A stretch of DNA of 64,000 bases, from NCBI GenBank assembly GCA_039820405.1, contig JBCBQC010000002.1, positions 1 to 64,000 on the forward strand, read 5' to 3'. Shown one piece after another: positions 7,971 to 15,750 of the stretch. The notes beneath the pieces were generated by a model. That model was not told where the DNA came from. It did not search any database and was given only the letters and a program-made list of their open reading frames with translations. Both the position numbers and the translations under genes were made by a program. The first letter of the stretch is position 1, and each line of letters opens with the position of its first letter. This DNA is from CALLVY01 sp937899855 (GTDB lineage: Bacteria; Bacteroidota; Bacteroidia; Chitinophagales; Saprospiraceae).

Positions 7971-9419
7971 ATGCGTTTTTTAATCTTAATTCCCCTGCTC
8001 TACCTGCTTCCGTCTTTGGGAGAGCGAATTCCCGAAAGGGAAGCACCGCCCTCCCCGCCCACCAGCATCGACGAGGCGGCTAGTTTGATCGTGTTCAGCC
8101 AGTCCGAACGCGACCGTTTTTTCCTACAGCAAAGTCTGCCCGAAATTCGCCAACTGGCCCAGCAACTCGGCATTGCCATCGAGGAGCGCCAGGCGGTGGA
8201 CGGCCTTCCGGCGGAACTGACCAGCACCCCGGCCATTGTCTTTCAAAATTACCGGGGCCGCTCACTCTACGCCGGCCGCTACACCGAGATCTCAACCATC
8301 AAAAACTTTATCCGCACCAGCCGCCGCCTGCCCCAGCAGGCCGCCGACAATTGTCGGGACAACGTCCTGGCCTGGCGCAGCGGGCGGACCCAACTGGTGG
8401 CCCCCATCAAGCTTACCGAATTACAGGGCAAGAAGCCCCGTCGCTTCAAGGCGGCCATTTTTGCCCAGGAAGCCGAACGGGCCTTCCGCGGGGGCATGCA
8501 GCAATTCCTCACCGCCGAGCGCGCCTGTATCGAAAAGTCGGACCGGACCTTTTACTTCGACGTTCACCCTTACTACGGCAAGGATGGGCAGCTGGTCCTC
8601 TCGGCTGAGGTGTACGCCCAGTTCAGTTGTATCAAATCCATTTGGTCCAATTATGCGGACCCCCTGCGCGGTGCCTACACCGATTTTCCACAGCTTTTTG
8701 CCCAACTGGGACAACAGATGGAAGCAGTCGTTTTCCAACACCTCCGCGAAGCCGAGAATGGCGATGCCCTGAGCGTAGTGGATGAGGCGGTTCCGGTCCG
8801 GAGCTGGGAAGCACTGGACATCGTTTTGCCGGAGGCGCCCGCCAACCAAACGCTGGCCCTACCCGCTGACTTTAGCGTCCCCCAGCAGTGGAAGTACTTC
8901 GGGGTGGTCGATGAGGACACGCCCCAGGTCCAATTTCGTTTTCCCGAGCCCCTCGACCGCTATTCGGGAGAGGTGAGTGAGCTGTCGGGTACCCTGGCCC
9001 TGAGTGCCGACCTGGCCCTGCAGGCGGGACGGTTTGAAGTGGCCACCTCTAGTATGACGATGGGCAGTGCCGACTTGGATGCCAAGGTGCTGAAGTACTA
9101 TTTGAAGAGTGACAAATTCCCCCGCACTTCCTTTAGTTTTGACAAACTGGAAGGGCAGAGTTCCCTCGCCTGGGGACAGACCACGGCCACCACCGTAGAA
9201 GGTGATTTTAAACTCCTGAACATCGTACGGCCCGTACGGGTCGTGGCCCAATTGACGCCCTTGCTCGACGACGACGGGCGGGCCCTGCTCCAGGTGGAGG
9301 CCAGTTTTACCCTCAACATTACCGACGACTTTAAGATCAAGGGGCCCGACGGGCCCGACCCCGCTCGCAAAACTTTGCTGTTCAACCTCAATTTCTTGCT
9401 CCAGCAGAGCACCATTTAA
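7971..9419 (+). CDS. secreted protein with C-terminal YceI-like domain
   Basis: Protein of 482 residues with an N-terminal signal peptide. The first about 300 residues match no family I recognise; they contain QNYRGRSLYAGRYTEI and a Cys-containing middle part. The last about 160 residues look like a YceI lipocalin-like barrel: FEVATSSMTMGSADLDAKVLKYYLKSDKFPRTSFSF carries the family pattern of polar loop, Asp-rich turn and 'FP...F' strand. YceI domains bind long lipid or isoprenoid chains in the periplasm. The next gene is a stand-alone YceI protein, so the pair may work together on one ligand. The role of the N-terminal part is unknown. Confidence 0.75.
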   Translation: MRFLILIPLLYLLPSLGERIPEREAPPSPPTSIDEAASLIVFSQSERDRFFLQQSLPEIRQLAQQLGIAIEERQAVDGLPAELTSTPAIVFQNYRGRSLYAGRYTEISTIKNFIRTSRRLPQQAADNCRDNVLAWRSGRTQLVAPIKLTELQGKKPRRFKAAIFAQEAERAFRGGMQQFLTAERACIEKSDRTFYFDVHPYYGKDGQLVLSAEVYAQFSCIKSIWSNYADPLRGAYTDFPQLFAQLGQQMEAVVFQHLREAENGDALSVVDEAVPVRSWEALDIVLPEAPANQTLALPADFSVPQQWKYFGVVDEDTPQVQFRFPEPLDRYSGEVSELSGTLALSADLALQAGRFEVATSSMTMGSADLDAKVLKYYLKSDKFPRTSFSFDKLEGQSSLAWGQTTATTVEGDFKLLNIVRPVRVVAQLTPLLDDDGRALLQVEASFTLNITDDFKIKGPDGPDPARKTLLFNLNFLLQQSTI

Positions 9420-9445
9420 CTCACCAACCTAAAACTCTTGCGATT

Positions 9446-10018
9446 ATGAGTTCACGAATCATTTGTCTCGCCATTCTGGTCAACGCAATGGCCCTCCTAT
9501 TTGCCTGTACCCAATCCAAAGATACGGCCGCCGCTCCTACGGTAGCGCCCGCCAACTGGCCCGCGGCCCCAGGTGTCATCTCGGTCATCGGGACGGCGGG
9601 GGGCTCCAACGTATTTACCTTCGAAAAATGGCGCTTTACCAAAGCCGAGATGCCCGATGGTAAGGTGGAAAACCTCGATTTGGCCATCGAAATCAGTACG
9701 GCTTCTCTAACCACCGATTGGAAAGATCTGGAAAAAGGGGTCAAGTCCAAAAAGGACTATTTCTACGTCAGCAAATTTCCCATTGCCCGCGTCGCCATTC
9801 AGGGGGCGCAGCCCAAGGGCGACGGCACTTATACCTGTGATGCGCTGCTGACGCTCAAGGGCGTGAGTAAGACCGTTCCCCTTACCTTCGAAATTTCGGA
9901 CAGCAAGCCCTACCAGGTGAAAGGCGATGGGATGATCTTCCGCTCCAAGTTTAAGTTTACCGGCAACGGGCCCGAAGAAGAGGTACCCCTCAACTTTGAC
10001 CTGACCCTGCCAATCTGA
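9446..10018 (+). CDS. YceI-family lipoprotein
   Basis: Protein of 190 residues. A signal peptide ends in LLFACTQS, a lipobox, so it is likely a lipid-anchored envelope protein. The rest is a single YceI domain: GSNVFTFEKWRFTKAEMPDGKVENLDLAIEI, a lysine-rich turn KGVKSKKDYFYVSKFP, and TLKGVSKTVPLTFEI. YceI proteins bind polyprenyl or fatty chains in a beta barrel. It begins 26 bases after the preceding YceI-domain gene, probably in the same operon, and is followed by a hairpin terminator. Confidence 0.93.
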   Translation: MSSRIICLAILVNAMALLFACTQSKDTAAAPTVAPANWPAAPGVISVIGTAGGSNVFTFEKWRFTKAEMPDGKVENLDLAIEISTASLTTDWKDLEKGVKSKKDYFYVSKFPIARVAIQGAQPKGDGTYTCDALLTLKGVSKTVPLTFEISDSKPYQVKGDGMIFRSKFKFTGNGPEEEVPLNFDLTLPI

Positions 10019-10051
10019 CCCCTCCCTTGATTTGATGGTGGCTGGTTGGCA

Positions 10052-10095
10052 AAAGCTCCGGGGCTTGCATTTGCTCCGGGGCTTTGCTATTTTTG
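10052..10095 (+). terminator. hairpin terminator after YceI operon
   Basis: AAAGCTCCGGGG at 10052-10063 pairs with CTCCGGGGCTTT at 10074-10085 (12 pairs including two GU), followed by TATTTTTG. The T-run also reads as a Bacteroidota -7 box. Confidence 0.6.
10064..10095 (+). promoter_or_regulatory. possible promoter CTTG-N20-TATTTTTG
   Basis: TATTTTTG at 10088-10095 fits TANNTTTG and has CTTG 20 bases upstream, approximating the -33 TTTG box. It would drive the first paralogue starting at 10164. It overlaps the terminator tail, so it may be coincidence. Confidence 0.35.
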
Positions 10096-10163
10096 TGACT
10101 TGGAGTGTCATTTACGAATCATGGTCAGCGCCCTATCGCGGTGTTGGCCGCAACTAAGCAGCT

Positions 10164-11732
10164 ATGAGACTCCTTCTGCTCTTGCTCTGTTCCTTGTATT
10201 TCCTACTCCCTAACCTTCGTGCCCAAGACTACTCGGTCGACTGGGGGCCCGTGTATAAAAAAGTAGGGGGCCGCAACGGTGTAGCGCGACTCTTCAAACT
10301 GGACCATCCTAACTACTACCTACTTACTGGTGATTACCGAAAGGGTAGCTTGGCTAAGTTTAACCTCCAGCACCGCTTATTGGACACCCAGCCCATCGAC
10401 AAGCGGGTCGGCAAGGACCGTTTGTTCCTAAGCCATTTCGCGCGTACCGTCACGGGGGATTATGCCTTCTACATTAGTTTCGACCGCAAAAACAAGTTCA
10501 TCAAGATGTACGCCAGTAATTTTCGTGGAGATCGCTTGTCGCCCCCCCAAAAGGTATACGAACACCCCTTCACCGCCTATCGATACTTTGGTGTGCTCGG
10601 CCTAAACGATGGCTTCAACCAGGATGTCACCCGGCGTTTGCAGGTCAGTAGCAACGATAGTTTGGTAGTATTCGTCAACCCCCTATCGAACAAGGACCAA
10701 GAGCGTACCGAACAGTTGGCCATCGTCGTTTTTGATGCTGACTTTAAACCCATTTGGGACAAGCAGCAGGACTTTGAGTACAATGATCAGAACATCCGTT
10801 TTGAGCAGGTGATTCTCGACGATGCGGGGACGGTCTTTTTGCTGGCCCGGGTGTACCATCAGCGAAAGCGCCCCAAGGGACCGGATGGCAAGCCCAATGG
10901 ATTACCCGATTATGATTACCGCATTTTTCGGGTGACGGCCGACGACTTTCAAGAGTACGAACTTCACTTGGGCGATCGGATAGCACCGACAAATGCGGGC
11001 TTATTTTTTCCCAAAGCGGCGCAGCAACAATTTCTGGTGGCGGGTATTTATACCGACGAGGGGTACGAGAGTGGTGGGAAGGGGGTATTTTTTGCTCGCG
11101 GGGAGGTCGAAGATGGCAGTATTCAGAAAAACATTCACCCCTTTGACCAGACCTTTTTGGCCGACCTGATCTCCGAGGAGCGACTCCGCAACGACCAGGG
11201 CTTAGAGAACTCCTTCAAAATCGATCGCCTGATTGAGTTTAGCGATGGCTCTTTCAGTTTTCTTGCGGAAGATAGGTACGTAATGACTTCCAGCTCTACC
11301 AATTCAGCGGGTCGGACCCGGAGCCGCAACATATACCATAGCGGTGACGTCATCATCCCGCACTTTAGTGCGGAGGGAGCGTTTGAGAACATCCAGCGAG
11401 TCGAGAAGTCTTTCCGCAGTTTGCTCCCCCAAAACATCTCCTATTCCTTTGCCCTGTACCGCGATAAGGTGCATCTGGTTTTTAACGATATGAAGACGGC
11501 AGAAGAGCGACGCGACATCAAATCGGCCGATGGGGGCAAAAAGGGAAAATTTTATACCGATCTGGCCATAATTAACAACGCGGGCGAAATCGAAACCCAA
11601 ACTAATTTGTTTAACAATAGAGATATTGCTTTGTCTTTCGACTCCCGCCTGTTCAAATTTTCGGGCAGCACCCTGATCATCGGAACATCTTCGCCGCGGA
11701 AATATTCCCTCGGCATCTTGGAGTTGGAATAA
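10164..11732 (+). CDS. secreted protein of unknown function, paralogue 1 of 3
   Basis: Protein of 522 residues with a signal peptide ending in LRAQ. The mature protein begins DYSVDWGPVYKK; the two following genes begin AEWGPSY and IDWGPVF at the same place. Shared marks along the length include YYLLTGDYRKGSLAKFN, a central VVFDADFKPIWDKQ, EVFLLAR-like strands, FLVAGIYT and a C-terminal KYSLGILELE. Repeated beta-strand patterns of the type 'F-x-G...VF' suggest an all-beta, possibly propeller-like fold, but no named domain was recognised. No sorting domain is visible. It is the first of a tandem triplication, probably exported to the periplasm or surface. Confidence 0.8.
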   Translation: MRLLLLLLCSLYFLLPNLRAQDYSVDWGPVYKKVGGRNGVARLFKLDHPNYYLLTGDYRKGSLAKFNLQHRLLDTQPIDKRVGKDRLFLSHFARTVTGDYAFYISFDRKNKFIKMYASNFRGDRLSPPQKVYEHPFTAYRYFGVLGLNDGFNQDVTRRLQVSSNDSLVVFVNPLSNKDQERTEQLAIVVFDADFKPIWDKQQDFEYNDQNIRFEQVILDDAGTVFLLARVYHQRKRPKGPDGKPNGLPDYDYRIFRVTADDFQEYELHLGDRIAPTNAGLFFPKAAQQQFLVAGIYTDEGYESGGKGVFFARGEVEDGSIQKNIHPFDQTFLADLISEERLRNDQGLENSFKIDRLIEFSDGSFSFLAEDRYVMTSSSTNSAGRTRSRNIYHSGDVIIPHFSAEGAFENIQRVEKSFRSLLPQNISYSFALYRDKVHLVFNDMKTAEERRDIKSADGGKKGKFYTDLAIINNAGEIETQTNLFNNRDIALSFDSRLFKFSGSTLIIGTSSPRKYSLGILELE

Positions 11733-11821
11733 GGAACAAACCTTTATCGACGACGACAATTTTCAGCCCCCCACCATTACAATTGGCTTAAAAGCCGTGC
11801 ACTCATTAAACGCCAAAAGTT

Positions 11822-13354
11822 ATGAAATTAACCTTTCTGTTAGTGGGCCTGCTGACTTATGTCCATCTCGGACTCCACGCCCAAAGCTACCCCGCCGAAT
11901 GGGGCCCTAGCTATCGCATCAAGGGCCTACCGGCCGAACCCCTACAACTCGCCGCCCCGGAATCGGACCAACATTATTACCTAAAAACGGGTGGCCGCCG
12001 CAATGGCGTGCTGATGAAGTTCAACGCCCAGCATGATCCACTCGCCACCAAAATCATCAAGGTACGGACCGACGGGGAGCGGCGGCGCCTGCACCAATTC
12101 ATCCGTACCGCCAGCGGCGAGTACACCTACTGGACCAGTCACGACCGGCGGGGTAAAAACCTCAAGGCCTACGTCAGTACGTGGGAGGGCAGCCAGCCGT
12201 CGCAACCCCGCCAGGTGTACGAACGCCAGTTTGATTTGTCCCTATTGCCCAACGACATCGAGTGGAGCTTGGCCCCGGAGCTGCATGCCAATAACGAGGG
12301 TACGATGGCGGCCTTCTTCAGTCCGCTCGGGGATTGGGACTTGGTGGGTATCCAGCAGCTGGCCGTGGCCGTTTTTGATGCCGATTTGGCATTGGTTTGG
12401 GACCGACAATTTGCCTTTCCCTACCCCGATCGGGACGTATATTTTGAGCGAGTGGTAGTCGATGCGACGGGGGAAGTTCTGGTCCTGATGCGGCTGTATC
12501 GGGGCCAGCGGGAGCGGATAATGCCGGCGGTGGGCTGGGAGGACAGCCGCCCGTTTAGCTACCGGATTTTTCGCCTGACCGAGGCGGGGCTAGTGGAATA
12601 CGAGCTCCAGCTGGATGCGGGGCTGGTGCCCACTGATGCGGGTCTATTTCTACCGGCCGGGGAGCCCCAGCAATTTTTGGTGGCGGGTTTTTACCAAACG
12701 GAGGAGCGGCCCAATACCCCGGCGGGCATGTTTTTGGCTTGGGGCCAGGGCGGGGAGCGGGCGCTGCGGGTCCGTAGCCACCGGATCGAGGCCGACTTTT
12801 GGGAGGCGTCTCCAAGCGATCATCGCGGACGGCAGCAGCGACCCACCACCCGGGCGTTGACGATCGATCGGCTGATCGAATTCCCCGATGGGACCTACGG
12901 TTTTTTGGGAGAGGAGGCCTATGAGATATGCCTTGGTGGAAGCGAGAACATTAAATACAACTGGGGCCCGATTTTCCTCGCCCGTTTTAGCAGGGCGGGG
13001 AAGTGGTTGGGTATGCAGGTCATCGAGCGCTACGATAAGGGCGAAGAACCGTTGACGCCTTCCTTTGCCCTGGCCCGGGATGGGGAGCGGCACTGGCTGG
13101 TATTCAACGATCGCCTGACGCGGGACGAACGGCAAGCCAGGATGGCGGCGGACGGGCAGCGACCGGGAAGGGTAGACCTCCAGCTGGTGTCCATAGATGG
13201 TGAAGGCCAGATCGGTACCCCCCAGCGGCTGGCCCCGGGCCGGGACCCGGATCTCGTATTTCACCCCCGCCTGTTTGCCTTGCGGGAGGGCACCCTCCTG
13301 CTGGGTAAGGTTTCGCACGTGAAATATGCCTTTGGCAGCTTGGAATTGGACTGA
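11822..13354 (+). CDS. secreted protein of unknown function, paralogue 2 of 3
   Basis: Protein of 510 residues with a signal peptide ending in LHAQ. It aligns by eye with its neighbours through the start (AEWGPSYRI), HYYLKTGGRRNGVLMKFN, AVFDADLALVWDRQFAF, DAGLFLPAGEPQQFLVAGFY and the end (KYAFGSLELD). The gene has noticeably higher GC than paralogue 3 and many Arg residues, so the copies have diverged for some time. No enzymatic motif is visible. It starts about 90 bases after paralogue 1. Function unknown. Confidence 0.8.
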   Translation: MKLTFLLVGLLTYVHLGLHAQSYPAEWGPSYRIKGLPAEPLQLAAPESDQHYYLKTGGRRNGVLMKFNAQHDPLATKIIKVRTDGERRRLHQFIRTASGEYTYWTSHDRRGKNLKAYVSTWEGSQPSQPRQVYERQFDLSLLPNDIEWSLAPELHANNEGTMAAFFSPLGDWDLVGIQQLAVAVFDADLALVWDRQFAFPYPDRDVYFERVVVDATGEVLVLMRLYRGQRERIMPAVGWEDSRPFSYRIFRLTEAGLVEYELQLDAGLVPTDAGLFLPAGEPQQFLVAGFYQTEERPNTPAGMFLAWGQGGERALRVRSHRIEADFWEASPSDHRGRQQRPTTRALTIDRLIEFPDGTYGFLGEEAYEICLGGSENIKYNWGPIFLARFSRAGKWLGMQVIERYDKGEEPLTPSFALARDGERHWLVFNDRLTRDERQARMAADGQRPGRVDLQLVSIDGEGQIGTPQRLAPGRDPDLVFHPRLFALREGTLLLGKVSHVKYAFGSLELD

Positions 13355-13397
13355 GGATTGCTTACCTTTTGACGAGATTTCTAAGAAATTTAAAGTT

Positions 13398-14954
13398 ATG
13401 AGTAAGTCCTTATTTCCCTTGTACTTCCTCCTCCTTATTGGTATTGTTGGAGGACTGGAGGCCCAAAATTACGAGATCGACTGGGGGCCAGTCTTCAAAA
13501 ACCCTGGTAAAGCGATTTATTATTTTGAGTCACTGGGAATGGACGACCAGCACTACTACCTGCTAAGCGGTCACCGCAAGCAAAGTACCATCTTGACTTT
13601 TGATTTCAATCACCAACTGATTCGTTCGGAAGAGACCGGATTCGGGCTCCCCCACCGTCCGGATTACCGCAAGTACCTTCTCCACACTCCCGACGGAGCG
13701 ATCGCTTACTTCACCGGGGTTAAACGATACACCTACGGGGTCGAACTATGGGCGAGTAACTTTACGGCGGGACAATTGTCCGAGCCCCGGCTACTGGTTA
13801 AACACCGCTTTGAAGACCTCATGGCATTCAATGGATTTAGCCCGGGCTTCAATGGTGCTTACGATGAAGTTCACCAGCCCAATCAGCAATTGCTGCTTAG
13901 CCCAGACGGGCAAAAACTCGCCTCCGTAGTGCCCTATGCCATCCAAGACTTGAAAGGTACCAAACAAAAGGTCATGCTCCACATCTTCGACCGAGATTAT
14001 AATTTACTGTGGGAGAAAAAACAAGTGCTCCCCTACGCGTACCGAGAAGTTTACATCGAACAAGCCTTGATCAGCGATGCGGGAGAGGTCTTTTTACTCG
14101 CCCGCAAGCATCTCCCCAAAAAGGTGAAGAAAAAACAAGACCTGATCATCGACTTCTCCTATCTGATATTTCGCATCGGTGAGGAGGAGCTGCTAGAATA
14201 CCCCATCGAACTCGGTCCCACGGCCTTTGCCACCGATGCGGGAATGTTTTTTCCAAAGGACCGCAAAGGAGAATTTTTGGTAGCCGGATTGTACACGTCC
14301 AATCGCAAAGAAGAAAGCCTGTCGGGCATCTTTCTGTCCCGCGGTACCACCAGCGCAGCGGATGGGACTCCAGCTAATCAGCTCCTCCCATTCAACGAAC
14401 GGGAGCGAATCACCATGAACCAATTCGACCGGGACAAGGACGCCGATCGCAATTTCATCTTCAGGATACGGGACTTGGTGGAATTCGATGATGGGGCCTT
14501 CGCCCTCCTCGCCAGCAACGACCTTCCTTACTTTCGCTACACCACTGGCTCCGATGGTTCTGCTTCGGGGACCTACCAATACTACGGGGCCGCAGACCTG
14601 GCGCTGATCTGTTTTGATCAAACGGGCAATTTGATCACTATCCCCACCATCGAAAGATCGCCCGCCATCAGTGATAAAAAAGCCCAAATCCTCAGCAAGC
14701 GCAATAATAAATTATACTTGACCTATAACTGCCTCGCCCCGACGGGGCTCAAAAGACGCAATAAGCAATACAATTACGCATCCCGACTCGCCGTCTTCAA
14801 TTCCAGTGGAAAGCTGGAATCCGATACCGAATTGTACAACGACAGTGAGGTCATGCTGCAAAGCAATTTGGCTAGCACCACCGAACAAGCCATGCTCCTG
14901 TGCCGCCCAGTGGGAAGAAAGGAATATTCCTTCGGTCTCCTTAAACTCCATTAG
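13398..14954 (+). CDS. secreted protein of unknown function, paralogue 3 of 3
   Basis: The frame is open from 13326 inside the preceding gene, but the ATG at 13398 starts a good signal peptide (SLFPLYFLLLIGIVGGLEAQ), giving 518 residues. The mature start YEIDWGPVFKN, the central HIFDRDYNLLWEKKQ, ATDAGMFFPKDRKGEFLVAGLYT and the end KEYSFGLLKLH match the two upstream genes. Like them it has no recognised domain or sorting signal. It closes the three-gene tandem family. Confidence 0.8.
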   Translation: MSKSLFPLYFLLLIGIVGGLEAQNYEIDWGPVFKNPGKAIYYFESLGMDDQHYYLLSGHRKQSTILTFDFNHQLIRSEETGFGLPHRPDYRKYLLHTPDGAIAYFTGVKRYTYGVELWASNFTAGQLSEPRLLVKHRFEDLMAFNGFSPGFNGAYDEVHQPNQQLLLSPDGQKLASVVPYAIQDLKGTKQKVMLHIFDRDYNLLWEKKQVLPYAYREVYIEQALISDAGEVFLLARKHLPKKVKKKQDLIIDFSYLIFRIGEEELLEYPIELGPTAFATDAGMFFPKDRKGEFLVAGLYTSNRKEESLSGIFLSRGTTSAADGTPANQLLPFNERERITMNQFDRDKDADRNFIFRIRDLVEFDDGAFALLASNDLPYFRYTTGSDGSASGTYQYYGAADLALICFDQTGNLITIPTIERSPAISDKKAQILSKRNNKLYLTYNCLAPTGLKRRNKQYNYASRLAVFNSSGKLESDTELYNDSEVMLQSNLASTTEQAMLLCRPVGRKEYSFGLLKLH

Positions 14955-15000
14955 ATAACGTCCTACAAATACCCACCAATAAATCTGACTCATCTTTAAA

Positions 15001-15054
15001 ACCCCTCCGTGGTCCTCCGTGGTCCTCCCTTTGCGCCCCTTCGCGCCCTTTGCG
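15001..15054. repeat. short tandem units: CCTCCGTGGT and TTTGCGCCC
   Basis: CCTCCGTGGT is repeated two and a half times from 15004, followed directly by three TTTGCGCCC-like units to 15054. Read on the minus strand, the pattern (GCGCAAAGGGCGCGAAG... then GGACCACGGAGG units) looks like a short intergenic repeat type I have seen in several environmental bacteria. It does not encode protein here. Confidence 0.5.
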
Positions 15055-15067
15055 ACACCCCTCAAAC

Positions 15068-15111
15068 CGCCAAAATGACACCCAAAAACAAACATAAATG
15101 CCAAAATGGCA
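15068..15111. promoter_or_regulatory. candidate twin operator upstream of hsp20
   Basis: TGCCAAAATGGCA at 15099-15111 is a palindrome around AAA. A near copy, CGCCAAAATGACA, lies at 15068-15080, exactly 31 bases (about three helical turns) upstream. Both sit 120-160 bases before the hsp20 start. This could be a heat-shock operator; it is not the CIRCE sequence. Confidence 0.45.
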
Positions 15112-15229
15112 CCTACACCTCCCCAAATCCCGCCACAAAGACCGAAAAAACGGAATGGTCCAGCTATTGATATACCTATGCCAGAATCATTAATCGAAAA
15201 TTTAGTCCACCTAAAAAAATAACTGAATC

Positions 15230-15667
15230 ATGAAACTGGTAAAATTCAATCCCTTCACCCCCGTAAGCTTCAACCACTTCGATCGCGTTTTTGACGACTT
15301 TTTTAAAGCCAATCGCCCCAATTACCAGGGTTTTAAGCAAAAACCTTTGGTAAATGTCGTAGAAAGTGCCGATGATTTTAAACTGGAAGTGGCTGCGCCG
15401 GGTTTAAAGAGGGAAGATTTCAAAGTGAGCATCGAAAAAGATCAACTGCTCATCGCCGCCAAAGTGGAGCAACACACCGAAGACAACAACGGCAAGTACT
15501 CCCGGCGCGAATTCAACTACGGCACCTTCCAGCGGAGCTTCTACCTCCCCGAGACCGTCGAAGCTGATGCCATCGTAGCGAACTACGAAAATGGCATCCT
15601 CTCGGTTACACTTCCCAAGAAAGAGGAAGAAAAAGAGAAAGGCCCCCGCATGGTCGAAATTGCCTAA
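15230..15667 (+). CDS. Hsp20/alpha-crystallin small heat-shock protein
   Basis: Small chaperone of 145 residues that binds unfolding proteins in the cytoplasm. The alpha-crystallin domain spans about residues 38-130, with VVESADDFKLEVAAPGLKREDFKVS and the C-terminal strand NGILSVTLPKKEE. The N-terminal arm is short, with several Phe and Pro. The tail ends in RMVEIA, in place of the usual I-x-I/V anchor (VEIA may serve). The gene is alone, with its own leader and terminator. Confidence 0.95.
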   Translation: MKLVKFNPFTPVSFNHFDRVFDDFFKANRPNYQGFKQKPLVNVVESADDFKLEVAAPGLKREDFKVSIEKDQLLIAAKVEQHTEDNNGKYSRREFNYGTFQRSFYLPETVEADAIVANYENGILSVTLPKKEEEKEKGPRMVEIA

Positions 15668-15718
15668 GAATTAGAATAGGTTATAGAATATTTCAATAGG
15701 GTTTTAGGTTTTCAATTG

Positions 15719-15750
15719 GGCCGCAACGTTGAGTTGCGGCCTTATTTTTT
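15719..15750 (+). terminator. rho-independent terminator of hsp20
   Basis: Perfect 9-bp stem GGCCGCAAC / GTTGCGGCC with a 5-base loop, then TTATTTTTT. The T-run includes the stop codon of the convergent batD gene, so the two transcripts meet here. Confidence 0.85.

Noticed and set aside
15001..15054. possible CRISPR-like repeats
   Set aside because: Units are only 9-10 bases, adjoin without spacers, and no cas genes are present.
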